Assembly (NCBI GenBank): GCA_029287875.1
Contig: JARFQH010000040.1
Span: forward strand, 1-5,235
Length of the DNA stretch: 5,235 nt
Direction: 5' to 3'
Source: Desulfobacteraceae bacterium
Lineage (GTDB): Bacteria; Desulfobacterota; Desulfobacteria; Desulfobacterales; SG8-13
This document shows, piece after piece, positions 1-5,077 of this stretch (the stretch's first letter is position 1; each line of letters starts with the position of its first letter). The notes under the pieces were generated by a model. It had not been told where the DNA came from, ran no database searches, and was given only the letters and a program-made list of their open reading frames with translations. Both the position numbers and the translations under genes were made by a program.

Positions 1-695
1 TCTGTGTCGGCCGACCCGAGGTCATCTATCGCCACGACGGCAACCTGAAGCTCGAGCCGATCGAACGGCTGCTGGTCGACTGCGAGGAGCGCTTCCTCGG
101 CGTGGTCACTGAAAAACTGTCATTGCGCAAGGGCAAGATGACCAAATTGGTCAACAACGGCAAAGGCCGGGTTCGAATCGAGTTCTCGGTGCCCGCCCGC
201 GCCTTGATCGGGTACCGCGACGAATTTTTGACAGACACCCGCGGTACCGGCATCATGCACGCTCTCTTTGACGGCTACGAACCCTTCCGGGGGGAGTGCC
301 CCAGCCGGTTTACCGGCTCTATCGTGGCCGACCGCACCGGTACTGCCGTTCCGTATGCACTGTTCAATCTTGAACCCCGCGGCCGCCTCTTCGTTGTGCC
401 GGGGGATCCGGTTTACGAGGGCATGATCGTGGGCGAGCACAATCGCGGCGAAGACATCGACGTCAACCCCTGCAAGGAAAAGAAACTTTCCAACATGCGG
501 GCCGCCGGCAAGGATGAAAACGTCATCCTGTCACCGATCAAACCACCGACCCTCGAACAGGCCATCAGCTTTATCCGCGAAGATGAACTGGTGGAGGTGA
601 CCCCCCGGGCGGTGCGTATGCGCAAAGCCGTGCTGTCGGCCCAGAAGCGTCACATGCAGCGCGGTTCCAGAGGCAAGAACAAAAGGGCGGCCTAG
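1..695 (+). CDS. typA: Translational GTPase TypA/BipA, C-terminal part (5' end outside window)
   Basis: The reading frame is open from base 3 with no upstream stop, so the gene begins before the window; about 230 C-terminal residues are present of a protein that is usually about 600. The fragment opens with CVGRPEVI, the family's 'GRPEVI' segment that begins the EF-G domain V-like region. It continues with GKGRVRIEFSVPARALIGYR, which matches the conserved GKGRVRL..VIPSRGLIGFR block of E. coli BipA, then a GTG motif, YALFNLEPRGRLFV, VYEGMIVGEHNR, KKLSNMRAAGKDE and the terminal TLEQAISFIREDELVEVTP stretch unique to the TypA C-terminal domain. Known family role: a ribosome-binding GTPase involved in large-subunit assembly and stress or low-temperature growth. 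The GTPase domain itself is not visible here. The C-terminus ends in a basic tail (KRHMQRGSRGKNKRAA). The next gene starts 9 bases downstream on the same strand, so co-transcription is likely. Identification is very secure. Confidence 0.97.
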   Translation, partial: CVGRPEVIYRHDGNLKLEPIERLLVDCEERFLGVVTEKLSLRKGKMTKLVNNGKGRVRIEFSVPARALIGYRDEFLTDTRGTGIMHALFDGYEPFRGECPSRFTGSIVADRTGTAVPYALFNLEPRGRLFVVPGDPVYEGMIVGEHNRGEDIDVNPCKEKKLSNMRAAGKDENVILSPIKPPTLEQAISFIREDELVEVTPRAVRMRKAVLSAQKRHMQRGSRGKNKRAA

Positions 696-704
696 CGTCA
701 AAAA

Positions 705-1268
705 ATGAAAACGATACCGGTGAACATTCTCAAAGAAGTACTCAAAAACGAGGTTTTTCCCGCTCTGGGATGCACTGAACCGATAGCGGTAGCCTATGCC
801 GCCAGTGTTGCCGCCAACGAAATCGACGGCGACCTCGAAAAGATCATCATCACCGTCGATCCGGGGGTTTATAAAAACGGCATGGCTTTCACAGTGCCCA
901 ACACCAACGGGCAGAGGGGCAATCTGATTGCCGGAGTTCTCGGTGCACTGGTCAAAAAGCCGGAACTCAAAATGGAGATCCTTCAAGGCGTTCAAAAGAA
1001 GATGGTCCGTCGGGCAGCCGACATGATCAGGGCCGGAAAGGCGACCATACTCTATGATCCGACCCGGACCGACCTTTACATCGATGTCCGGATCAAAACC
1101 CACGGCGATTCAGCCAGGGTCGTGATCGAACATGGGCACACCAACCTCGTGCGGTTGGAAAAGAATGAACGGACGGTTTTCGACGCGAAATCGAAAGGTC
1201 GCTCTAAAACCGGGATGGCCAAGGTCGATGATACGATGCTGGCGATCATGAAGAAAAAGACGCCTTGA
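705..1268 (+). CDS. CyuA/UPF0597-family protein, N-terminal half only (L-cysteine desulfidase-like)
   Basis: The 187-residue product begins MKTIPVNILKEVLKNEVFPALGCTEPIAVAYAA in two joined blocks; 'PALGCTEPI' at residues 20-28 is the signature of the UPF0597/CyuA family (E. coli YhaM/CyuA, L-cysteine desulfidase; related to the iron-sulfur serine dehydratase alpha fold). Further matches are VYKNGMAFTVPNTNG (family KNGLGVTVPGTG), GVLGALVKKPE and GHTNLVRLEKNE (family GGHTNIV). Complete family members are about 430 residues. This one stops soon after GHTNLV, so the C-terminal half is missing, including the Gly-rich region and the later cysteines expected to complete the iron-sulfur site. It is therefore either a truncated, probably inactive relic or a stand-alone N-terminal domain. 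There is no clear Shine-Dalgarno at the usual distance (AGGGCGG lies about 14 bases upstream), consistent with translational coupling to typA, whose stop is 9 bases before the ATG. The stop lies 3 bases from the A-tract of the convergent wrbA terminator. Confidence 0.85.
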   Translation: MKTIPVNILKEVLKNEVFPALGCTEPIAVAYAASVAANEIDGDLEKIIITVDPGVYKNGMAFTVPNTNGQRGNLIAGVLGALVKKPELKMEILQGVQKKMVRRAADMIRAGKATILYDPTRTDLYIDVRIKTHGDSARVVIEHGHTNLVRLEKNERTVFDAKSKGRSKTGMAKVDDTMLAIMKKKTP

Positions 1269-1271
1269 AAG

Positions 1272-1304
1272 AAAAAAACGGCGCATCGACCATTCGGTGC
1301 GCCG
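1272..1304 (-). terminator. Rho-independent terminator of wrbA
   Basis: The + strand has A7 (1272-1278) followed by the inverted repeat CGGCGCATCGA / TCGGTGCGCCG (1279-1289 and 1294-1304) around a 4-base CCAT loop; the 11-bp stem contains one G-U pair. Read on the minus strand this is a GC-rich hairpin followed directly by seven T residues, 24 bases after the wrbA stop codon, which is a textbook intrinsic terminator. On the + strand no T-tract follows the hairpin, so it is not an obvious terminator for the typA-side transcript. Confidence 0.88.
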
Positions 1305-1327
1305 TGCCGGCGATACGGCCGGGATGA

Positions 1328-1939
1328 TTATTGGGCCAGCTTGGCGGCAATAGCGGCCACGTGTTTACCCTGAAAGCGGGCACCGGCCAGTTCATTTTCG
1401 GTCGGCGTCCTTTCACCTTGGGTGCCCGCGATCGTGGTCGCTCCGTATGGCGAGCAGCCGGTGATTTCATCGTTTCGCATCTGTCCCTGAAAAGCATACG
1501 GCAACCCGACTACGACCAGGCCCTGGTGCAGCAGCGTGATGTGGAAGGAGAGCAGGGTGGATTCCTGGCCACCGTGCTGCGTGGCCGTGCTGGCGAAAAC
1601 GCTGCCGACCTTGCCCACCAAGGCACCCTGAGACCAAAGCTGTCCCGTGGCGTCCAAGAACTGCCGCATCTGCCCGCACATATTGCCGAACCGGGTGGGT
1701 GTGCCGAAAATAATGGCATCAGCCGACGCCAGTTCGTCGACCTTGCATACCGGAATGTCGGCAAACGCTTTTTGGGCGTCAACCGCACCCATTTTCTGGA
1801 GAACATCCTCTGGCAATGTCTCCGGCACACGCCGCAACTCGACCCGCGCGCCGGCGACTTCTTTGACGCCCTCCGCGACCGCTTGCGCCATCTTGAAAAC
1901 GTGGCCATAGGTTGAATAAAAAACGATTAAGACTTTCAT
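1328..1939 (-). CDS. wrbA: NAD(P)H:quinone oxidoreductase WrbA (flavodoxin fold)
   Basis: The 203-residue length is typical of WrbA. In order: the FMN phosphate-binding loop ST-YGHV at residues 9-14 after the first beta strand (MKVLIVFYS); the FMN-contact loop GTPTRFGNM at 79-87, followed by GQMRQFLDATGQLW; the loop TATQHGGQES at 118-127, with the WrbA-typical HGG; and GCSPYGATTIAG at 161-172, followed by GER.P...EL..AR.QG. WrbA is a cytosolic tetrameric FMN enzyme that reduces quinones by two electrons using NAD(P)H, protecting against semiquinone and oxidative damage. The start is firm: AAAGGAGGT (1947-1955 on the minus strand) lies 7 bases before the ATG and is a near-perfect Shine-Dalgarno. 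The gene is monocistronic, with its own terminator downstream, and is convergent with the CyuA-like fragment. The in-cell substrate cannot be told from sequence. Confidence 0.97.
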   Translation of the reverse strand: MKVLIVFYSTYGHVFKMAQAVAEGVKEVAGARVELRRVPETLPEDVLQKMGAVDAQKAFADIPVCKVDELASADAIIFGTPTRFGNMCGQMRQFLDATGQLWSQGALVGKVGSVFASTATQHGGQESTLLSFHITLLHQGLVVVGLPYAFQGQMRNDEITGCSPYGATTIAGTQGERTPTENELAGARFQGKHVAAIAAKLAQ

Positions 1940-1955
1940 CGGCGTTACCTCCTTT

Positions 1956-2198
1956 AAACCGCATTGACCGTCAGCATCAGTATTAAACAGGCTTTCGGCT
2001 AAAATGCCCGACCGCTTGTCATCTGCGAATTTGTACCGGTTTGTTCATTGGGTACGAGAATAAGGTGGGCGCCTCCGCCCGGATTACAGGTTTCGAATTG
2101 CGGCTGATACTCGCCGCTAACGCGCTCTGAGCCCAGACCAGTCCAGAATACAAATTAAGGGTGCCCAAAACTATAAATTAAGGCCTTTAGTACAATAG
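1956..2198. other. Intergenic region upstream of wrbA, no gene seen
   Basis: There is no convincing coding frame on either strand. It contains a small hairpin GGGCG-CCTC-CGCCC (2067-2080). A direct repeat AAATTAAGG occurs at 2152-2160 and 2175-2183, 23 bases apart (about two helical turns), the second copy leading into the palindrome AAGGCCTT (2180-2187). No tRNA-like fold or recognisable riboswitch is evident. It presumably holds the wrbA leader and promoter. Confidence 0.5.
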
Positions 2199-2219
2199 TT
2201 TCACTTACTCGGCTGTCAA
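2192..2219 (-). promoter_or_regulatory. Possible sigma70-type promoter reading toward wrbA
   Basis: On the minus strand a perfect TTGACA (2219 down to 2214) is followed after 16 bases by TATTGT (2197 down to 2192, 4 of 6 against TATAAT). It points at wrbA, but transcription would start about 245 bases before the start codon, which is a long leader. The weak -10 box makes this tentative. A nearer TTTAAT box at about 1980-1985 lacks a good -35 partner. Confidence 0.25.
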
Positions 2220-2406
2220 GTTCATATCTTGAAAACGGCGTGCTTGAGAGAGTACGAATCGGCGGTTCGTATGATTGACGTCGATGTGCGGTTACTTAAG
2301 AAATGCGGGAAATTGAGAATTTCGGGGCCGTGATCGACAACACTCTTTGCGAGATATCGAAGAGGGTGTCGACAGCATCCGCGATTTAGGGTTCGCTCAA
2401 AAATAA
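2199..2406 (+). pseudogene. Possible frameshifted gene fragment (STAS-like?)
   Basis: One + frame is open from 2199 and from ATG 2271 reads MIDVDVRLLKKCGKLRISGP, then hits TGA at 2331. The neighbouring frame continues directly from 2332 as DRQHSLRDIEEGVDSIRDL and ends at TAA 2404. Joined, they read like real protein: a beta strand (GKLRISG) followed by an amphipathic helix (SLRDIEEGVDSIRDLG). Restoring two G's at the junction (TG|AT to TGGGAT) would give ...ISGPW-DRQ..., reminiscent of the N-terminal STAS-like domain on some MlaE-type ABC permeases. That resemblance is from memory of the pattern and is weak. No ribosome binding site is visible and the rest of such a gene is absent. It may be chance coding-like sequence. 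Confidence 0.2.
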
Positions 2407-2434
2407 CGTTACATTCTGGACGCTGATGCATTCC

Positions 2435-2504
2435 GTCCGGCTGCCGGTGCAAAATCTCGGAATATCAAGATATTCCTGCGATTTTACGCATTGACGGCCG
2501 GGCG
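2435..2504. repeat. Long imperfect inverted repeat (about 70 bases)
   Basis: The core is GGAATATC-AA-GATATTCC (2459-2476), a perfect 8-bp dyad with a 2-base centre. It is flanked by AAAATC (2451-2456) and GATTTT (2480-2485), then TGC (2448-2450) and GCA (2488-2490). Farther out, GTCCGGCTG on the left pairs with the complement of the CGGCCGGGC side on the right, with a few mismatches. No T-tract follows on either strand at a useful distance, so it is a poor intrinsic terminator. It could be a miniature element, a cruciform-forming site, or an operator. It sits just beyond the 3' end of the archaemetzincin-like gene. Confidence 0.55.
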
Positions 2505-2515
2505 CCTCAACGCCC
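2500..2515. repeat. Small GC-rich hairpin past the protease gene
   Basis: GGGCG (2500-2504) and CGCCC (2511-2515) can pair around CCTCAA. On the minus strand this lies about 30 bases after the protease stop codon but is not followed by a T run, so terminator function is doubtful. It is nearly the same as the hairpin at 2067-2080 (GGGCG-CCTC-CGCCC). Confidence 0.35.
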
Positions 2516-2545
2516 TAAATCACCAACTTATTTTTTCGCGAGCCC

Positions 2546-3217
2546 TTAAACTGGAACCTGCCGCAGCGGCTTTAGAGGGTTGGGGGTCGATTCGAGCCCG
2601 TCTTTTACCAGCGACATCAATTGGCGTTTGTAGCCGTGTGCTTTGCTTAAAAAGTTGGTGCACTCCTCACAAAATGTCTGACCGCGCCCATCGATGATCG
2701 CCCGGACGTATCCACGATATCCGAATTTGTTGATCTCGCCTTTGCTCATTGGACACAGGGCCCCATCGCTGGCCACCTTGTAGGAGGCATGATCGGTCAA
2801 ACCGAAATTATGTCCCACTTCATGCAACGAAACCTTTAACGTCCTGGCAATCAGTACATTATAATCTATTTCAGAGTCGATGGATTCGGGACTGAGCTTT
2901 TTAATCGATACCACGGCCGTATCATTGCGGGGGTTTTTACCACCAAATATAGAGTTGTAAAACTCATCCTCGTCATCGGTTTTTAAATCCGCAGCAGTTA
3001 TACCCAGGGTGTGCCCGCCATATTCCTCATTCAGAATCATCGTCAAAAGGTACGCATCGATACGATCGATCGCCGGTGCCTCATGATGTGACAGCCGAAA
3101 CTCATCGATCATCCCGCTAAAAGATTCCAGGATTTTGTTGCCAATTTCTTTGAGGCTGCTGAAGGAAATAAAATTTCCCAAACGCACGATATTTATTTTA
3201 GATGTTTTTTTCGCCAT
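2546..3217 (-). CDS. Archaemetzincin-like zinc metalloprotease (M54-type) with altered zinc ligands
   Basis: The 223-residue protein has the metzincin zinc site HEVGHNFG at residues 132-139, with E133 as the catalytic base. A Met-turn follows in CPM (M157), and a CEEC pair lies at 183-186. The combination HExxHxxG...CxM...CxxC is the archaemetzincin (AmzA, peptidase M54) signature. The canonical family reads HExxHxxGxxHC, with the third zinc ligand His at motif position 11 and a structural-zinc Cys at 12. Here the sequence is GLTDH: Asp142 sits at position 11 and His143 at 12. Asp as third ligand is known in snapalysin (HExxHxxGxxD), so the active site may still be complete, and His143 could replace the lost Cys of the structural zinc site. 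The spacers before CPM and before CEEC are also longer than the canonical pattern. No signal peptide or membrane segment is seen, so it is probably cytosolic. The N-terminus starts at ATG; no clear Shine-Dalgarno is visible. It is monocistronic with its own promoter. Substrate unknown. Confidence 0.85.
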   Translation of the reverse strand: MAKKTSKINIVRLGNFISFSSLKEIGNKILESFSGMIDEFRLSHHEAPAIDRIDAYLLTMILNEEYGGHTLGITAADLKTDDEDEFYNSIFGGKNPRNDTAVVSIKKLSPESIDSEIDYNVLIARTLKVSLHEVGHNFGLTDHASYKVASDGALCPMSKGEINKFGYRGYVRAIIDGRGQTFCEECTNFLSKAHGYKRQLMSLVKDGLESTPNPLKPLRQVPV

Positions 3218-3265
3218 TTTGGCAGCACACTCGTATGAGGTTATCGGACGATATATAATGATTAT

Positions 3266-3294
3266 ATAATATTAGAATATCATCCGTCTGTCAA
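3266..3294 (-). promoter_or_regulatory. Sigma70-type promoter of the archaemetzincin-like gene
   Basis: On the minus strand, perfect TTGACA (3294 down to 3289) is followed after exactly 17 bases by TATTAT (3271 down to 3266, 5 of 6). The surroundings are strongly AT-rich, with overlapping TATAAT-like boxes at 3254-3270. Transcription would start near 3258-3260, leaving a leader of about 40 bases before the ATG at 3217. Geometry and match make this the best promoter in the window. Confidence 0.65.
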
Positions 3295-3353
3295 TTTTCG
3301 GTTGTTATCAGGACCTAACGCCGATGTCGTCAGGTAAGGCGCTTTTTATCATT

Positions 3354-3370
3354 TGTAAACGATCACAGGG
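3354..3370 (+). repeat. Copy A of TGTAARCGNTYACAGGG motif
   Basis: TGTAAACGATCACAGGG lies here, 50 bases before a second copy (TGTAAGCGTTTACAGGG, 3404-3420) in the same orientation; a third, inverted copy ends the long repeat at 3497-3513. The first 14 bases fit the symmetric TGWAANCGNTNWCA pattern known for LacI/GalR-family (cre-type) operators. The conserved GGG extension suggests a repeat family rather than, or as well as, an operator. GTAAGGCG just upstream (3334-3341) also recurs at 3431-3438. Confidence 0.5.
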
Positions 3371-3404
3371 TTGCAAAGTCCGATGCGCTTCAAGCCATCT
3401 AATT

Positions 3405-3512
3405 GTAAGCGTTTACAGGGTGCCGCAGATGTAAGGCGTCGGGCGCGCAGACGTACTTTTGTACTTCAAGTACCCGACAATAAAGCAGATGCGGTGCCCT
3501 GTGAACGCTTAC
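3405..3512. repeat. 108-base imperfect inverted repeat between terB-like and protease genes
   Basis: The left arm begins GTAAGCGTTTACAGGGTGCC (3405 onward). The right arm, read on the minus strand from 3512, begins GTAAGCGTTCACAGGGCACC. The first 16 positions differ at one base, and similarity runs on through CCGCA. Inside, GTCGGG (3438-3443) pairs with CCCGAC (3473-3478), and the centre carries the palindrome GTACTTCAAGTAC (3461-3473). It starts 8 bases beyond the stop codon of the terB-like gene and could fold at the 3' end of its mRNA, but no T-tract follows. Its size, two-tier structure and intergenic location are typical of interspersed palindromic or miniature elements. No encoded protein is seen. 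Confidence 0.75.
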
Positions 3513-3519
3513 CGGCATT

Positions 3520-3987
3520 TTACGAACGGTTTTTATCATGAAGGACTTTTATTTTGGTGTCGATCAGTTGTTCGTGGGAGAGGCGCAGTATATTGGCCAG
3601 CTTGTGTATCAGGTGATTCTCAAACTTGTCCAATTTTCCGTCAACATAGACAATTCGCCATAGTATTTCGATGATGTCGATCTTTTCCTCGGTCGAGTAA
3701 TTTTCGTTTATGAGTCTGGCGAAATGCCAGTAGTCGATGCTCCCTTCCAATTCCTCTTCGGCGGCCGCGACCAACTCATTGGCGTGTTCGGAAGACAGAC
3801 CGTATTTCTCCTTGAGGATCGCGAGAATTTTTTCCATTTCTTCGCGTGTGAATGTCTCGTCGATTTTGGCCATCTCGAGAAAAAGAGCACAGGTCGCGAT
3901 CCGGGCGTCGTGCTCGGTTGCATGACCTTCCAGTTTAACAGTATCTGCAGTGATTTTGCTGAAAAATCGTTTGACGATATCGCGCAT
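3520..3987 (-). CDS. TerB-domain protein (tellurite-resistance TerB / DjlA N-terminal-like)
   Basis: The 155-residue all-helical protein carries the TerB pattern of two related helical halves, each with an acidic loop. The first is ALFLEMAKIDETFTREE at about 34-50, preceded by ATC. The second is WRIVYVDGKLDKFENHLI at about 110-127, with the hallmark D-G-x-L-x-x-x-E, followed by HKLANILRLS. TerB-family domains bind metal and associate with membranes or stress complexes; the exact role of stand-alone members is not established. The N-terminus (MRDIVKRFFSKI) is a short amphipathic basic helix and there is no signal peptide. The start chosen is ATG at 3987, with a weak GGA about 10 bases upstream. 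A TTG at 4038 would add 17 residues but lacks a ribosome site and gives a Trp/Phe/Lys-rich extension unlike the family. It lies 97 bases after the nth stop on the same strand, so it is probably co-transcribed. No other ter genes are nearby, so a tellurite role should not be assumed. Confidence 0.82.
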   Translation of the reverse strand: MRDIVKRFFSKITADTVKLEGHATEHDARIATCALFLEMAKIDETFTREEMEKILAILKEKYGLSSEHANELVAAAEEELEGSIDYWHFARLINENYSTEEKIDIIEILWRIVYVDGKLDKFENHLIHKLANILRLSHEQLIDTKIKVLHDKNRS

Positions 3988-4084
3988 TCTTGTTTTCCAT
4001 TTTGAAGGATCAAACCATTTCCGGAAACATAAGGTCAAATTCGAAAAATCTGAAGAATGCCCCGTTATTTTCCGACTTGAAGGC

Positions 4085-4732
4085 TCACCGGGAGCGGGTT
4101 ACACCCGTCCGGTCGCAGCAACGCCGGATGCTGCACTCGCTGCAAAGGGGCGAGATGGGTTTGCAGATATTCTGGCCAAAGGCCACCAGAAAATCATTGA
4201 TGGTCAGCCAATAACGCCGGGGAAGTTTCTGCCGCAGAGCCATTTCCGTCTGTTCCGGCGTTTTCGTTTGAACGTATCCCCAACGGTTGGTGATCCGGTG
4301 AACATGGGTGTCAACGCAGATGCCAGGCTTGCCGAACCCGAGGGTGAAGACCAGATTTGCGGTTTTACGGCCCACACCGGGTAGTTTCATCAATTCGTCC
4401 AGGTCGTCGGGTACCCTGCCGTCGTATTCGGACAAGAGAATTCGACAAATCTCTTTAATGTTTTTGGACTTGGTTTTATAGAATCCCACCGGGTATATAT
4501 TCTTTTCGATGGTCGCAACAGGCAGGCCGACCATCGTCTGCGGCTCTCGGGCCAGCTGAAACAACCGCTCGCTGGCGGCATAGGTCGTCTTGTCCTGCGT
4601 CCTCAAGGACAGCAGGCACGATATGAGCACGGTGAAAGGCGTTGCCGCGTAATGGCCGACTGCCGGCAGGCGCCACTTTTGAACCGCCTCTTTCAGGATT
4701 CGAATAACGGCATGAATCTCTCGATCGCGCAT
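4085..4732 (-). CDS. nth: Endonuclease III (DNA glycosylase/AP lyase)
   Basis: The 215-residue protein (E. coli Nth is 211) has the helix-hairpin-helix LPGVGRKTANLV, whose Lys is the catalytic nucleophile, and CVDTHVHR, whose Asp is the catalytic acid. The Lys-Asp spacing of 18 residues equals that of E. coli K120/D138. The C-terminus carries the complete [4Fe-4S] motif C-x6-C-x2-C-x5-C (CKPISPLC-SEC-SIRRC-C). It removes oxidised pyrimidines from DNA and nicks the abasic site (base excision repair). Instead of the E. coli 'SAQATD' loop it has SLRTQDKTT, like the SxxTKD type found in archaeal, eukaryotic and many deltaproteobacterial enzymes. The start is taken at ATG 4732. An in-frame TTG at 4762 would add 10 residues, with an AGGG about 11 bases upstream, and cannot be excluded. 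No clear promoter was found upstream. The TerB-domain gene follows after 97 bases. Confidence 0.96.
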   Translation of the reverse strand: MRDREIHAVIRILKEAVQKWRLPAVGHYAATPFTVLISCLLSLRTQDKTTYAASERLFQLAREPQTMVGLPVATIEKNIYPVGFYKTKSKNIKEICRILLSEYDGRVPDDLDELMKLPGVGRKTANLVFTLGFGKPGICVDTHVHRITNRWGYVQTKTPEQTEMALRQKLPRRYWLTINDFLVAFGQNICKPISPLCSECSIRRCCDRTGVTRSR

Positions 4733-5077
4733 AACTCTGAAACCATCGATCCGGACCCCCAAAATCGAGGCCCTGAAATCCTCAAGCCGGTCTGTTTCGC
4801 ATTAGGAATTCTCGGAGAAAAAAATAATCCTATCGATTGCCGCCGGGTAAAAATCTACAGAGAACAGCTGATTTCGCACGGGTCATATTTTGCAAACCGA
4901 GAAAAAGGGCAGCCCATTTTGCACGCGAATTTACGTACTGGACCTGGGAACAAAGGTCAAGACAATAAGAATAAGGCCATGATCGTTTAGGTAACTTAAG
5001 AGCGAAACGGGTAATCAGCAACTGCCTGTGCATCAGGGCACGTAAAGAAATCACCGAAACTCAGGCGGGAAAGTGAG
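4733..5077. other. Divergent intergenic region nth / ywbE-like, no gene seen
   Basis: About 345 bases lie between the two divergent genes. The frames open across it have poor, low-complexity translations and no ribosome sites. Small inverted repeats are present: GACCT/AGGTC (4941-4945, 4954-4958), CGTTT/AAACG (4984-4988, 5005-5009) and a GCCTG...CAGGGC stem at about 5024-5039. The last could form a short leader hairpin ahead of the ywbE-like gene. No strong -35/-10 pair was found in either direction, and no riboswitch was recognised. Confidence 0.5.

Noticed and set aside
120..440. Long minus-strand open frame opposite typA
   Set aside because: It lies wholly under the conserved TypA frame and its translation resembles no family; antisense shadow of a GC-rich gene.
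1279..1304. Bidirectional terminator also serving the typA-side transcript
   Set aside because: On the + strand the hairpin is followed by TGCCGGCG, not a T-tract, so intrinsic termination is supported only for wrbA.
1331..1915. 194-residue + strand open frame opposite wrbA
   Set aside because: WrbA on the minus strand has every family motif, a strong Shine-Dalgarno and a terminator; the + frame is its shadow.
2222..2452. 76-residue minus-strand open frame in the wrbA-protease gap
   Set aside because: Rich in His/Arg/Cys/Asn without pattern, no ribosome site, and overlaps the dyad element; the + strand relic is more coding-like.
3354..3513. CRISPR array
   Set aside because: Only three motif copies of about 17 bases, unevenly spaced (50 and 96 bases) and one inverted; no regular repeats and no cas genes.
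3520..3987. Tellurite-resistance function for the TerB-domain protein
   Set aside because: No other ter genes are present in the window; the domain alone does not establish tellurite resistance.
4652..5054. Open frames on both strands across the nth upstream region
   Set aside because: Part is the antisense of nth; the remainder has no ribosome site, no family resemblance and unnatural composition.
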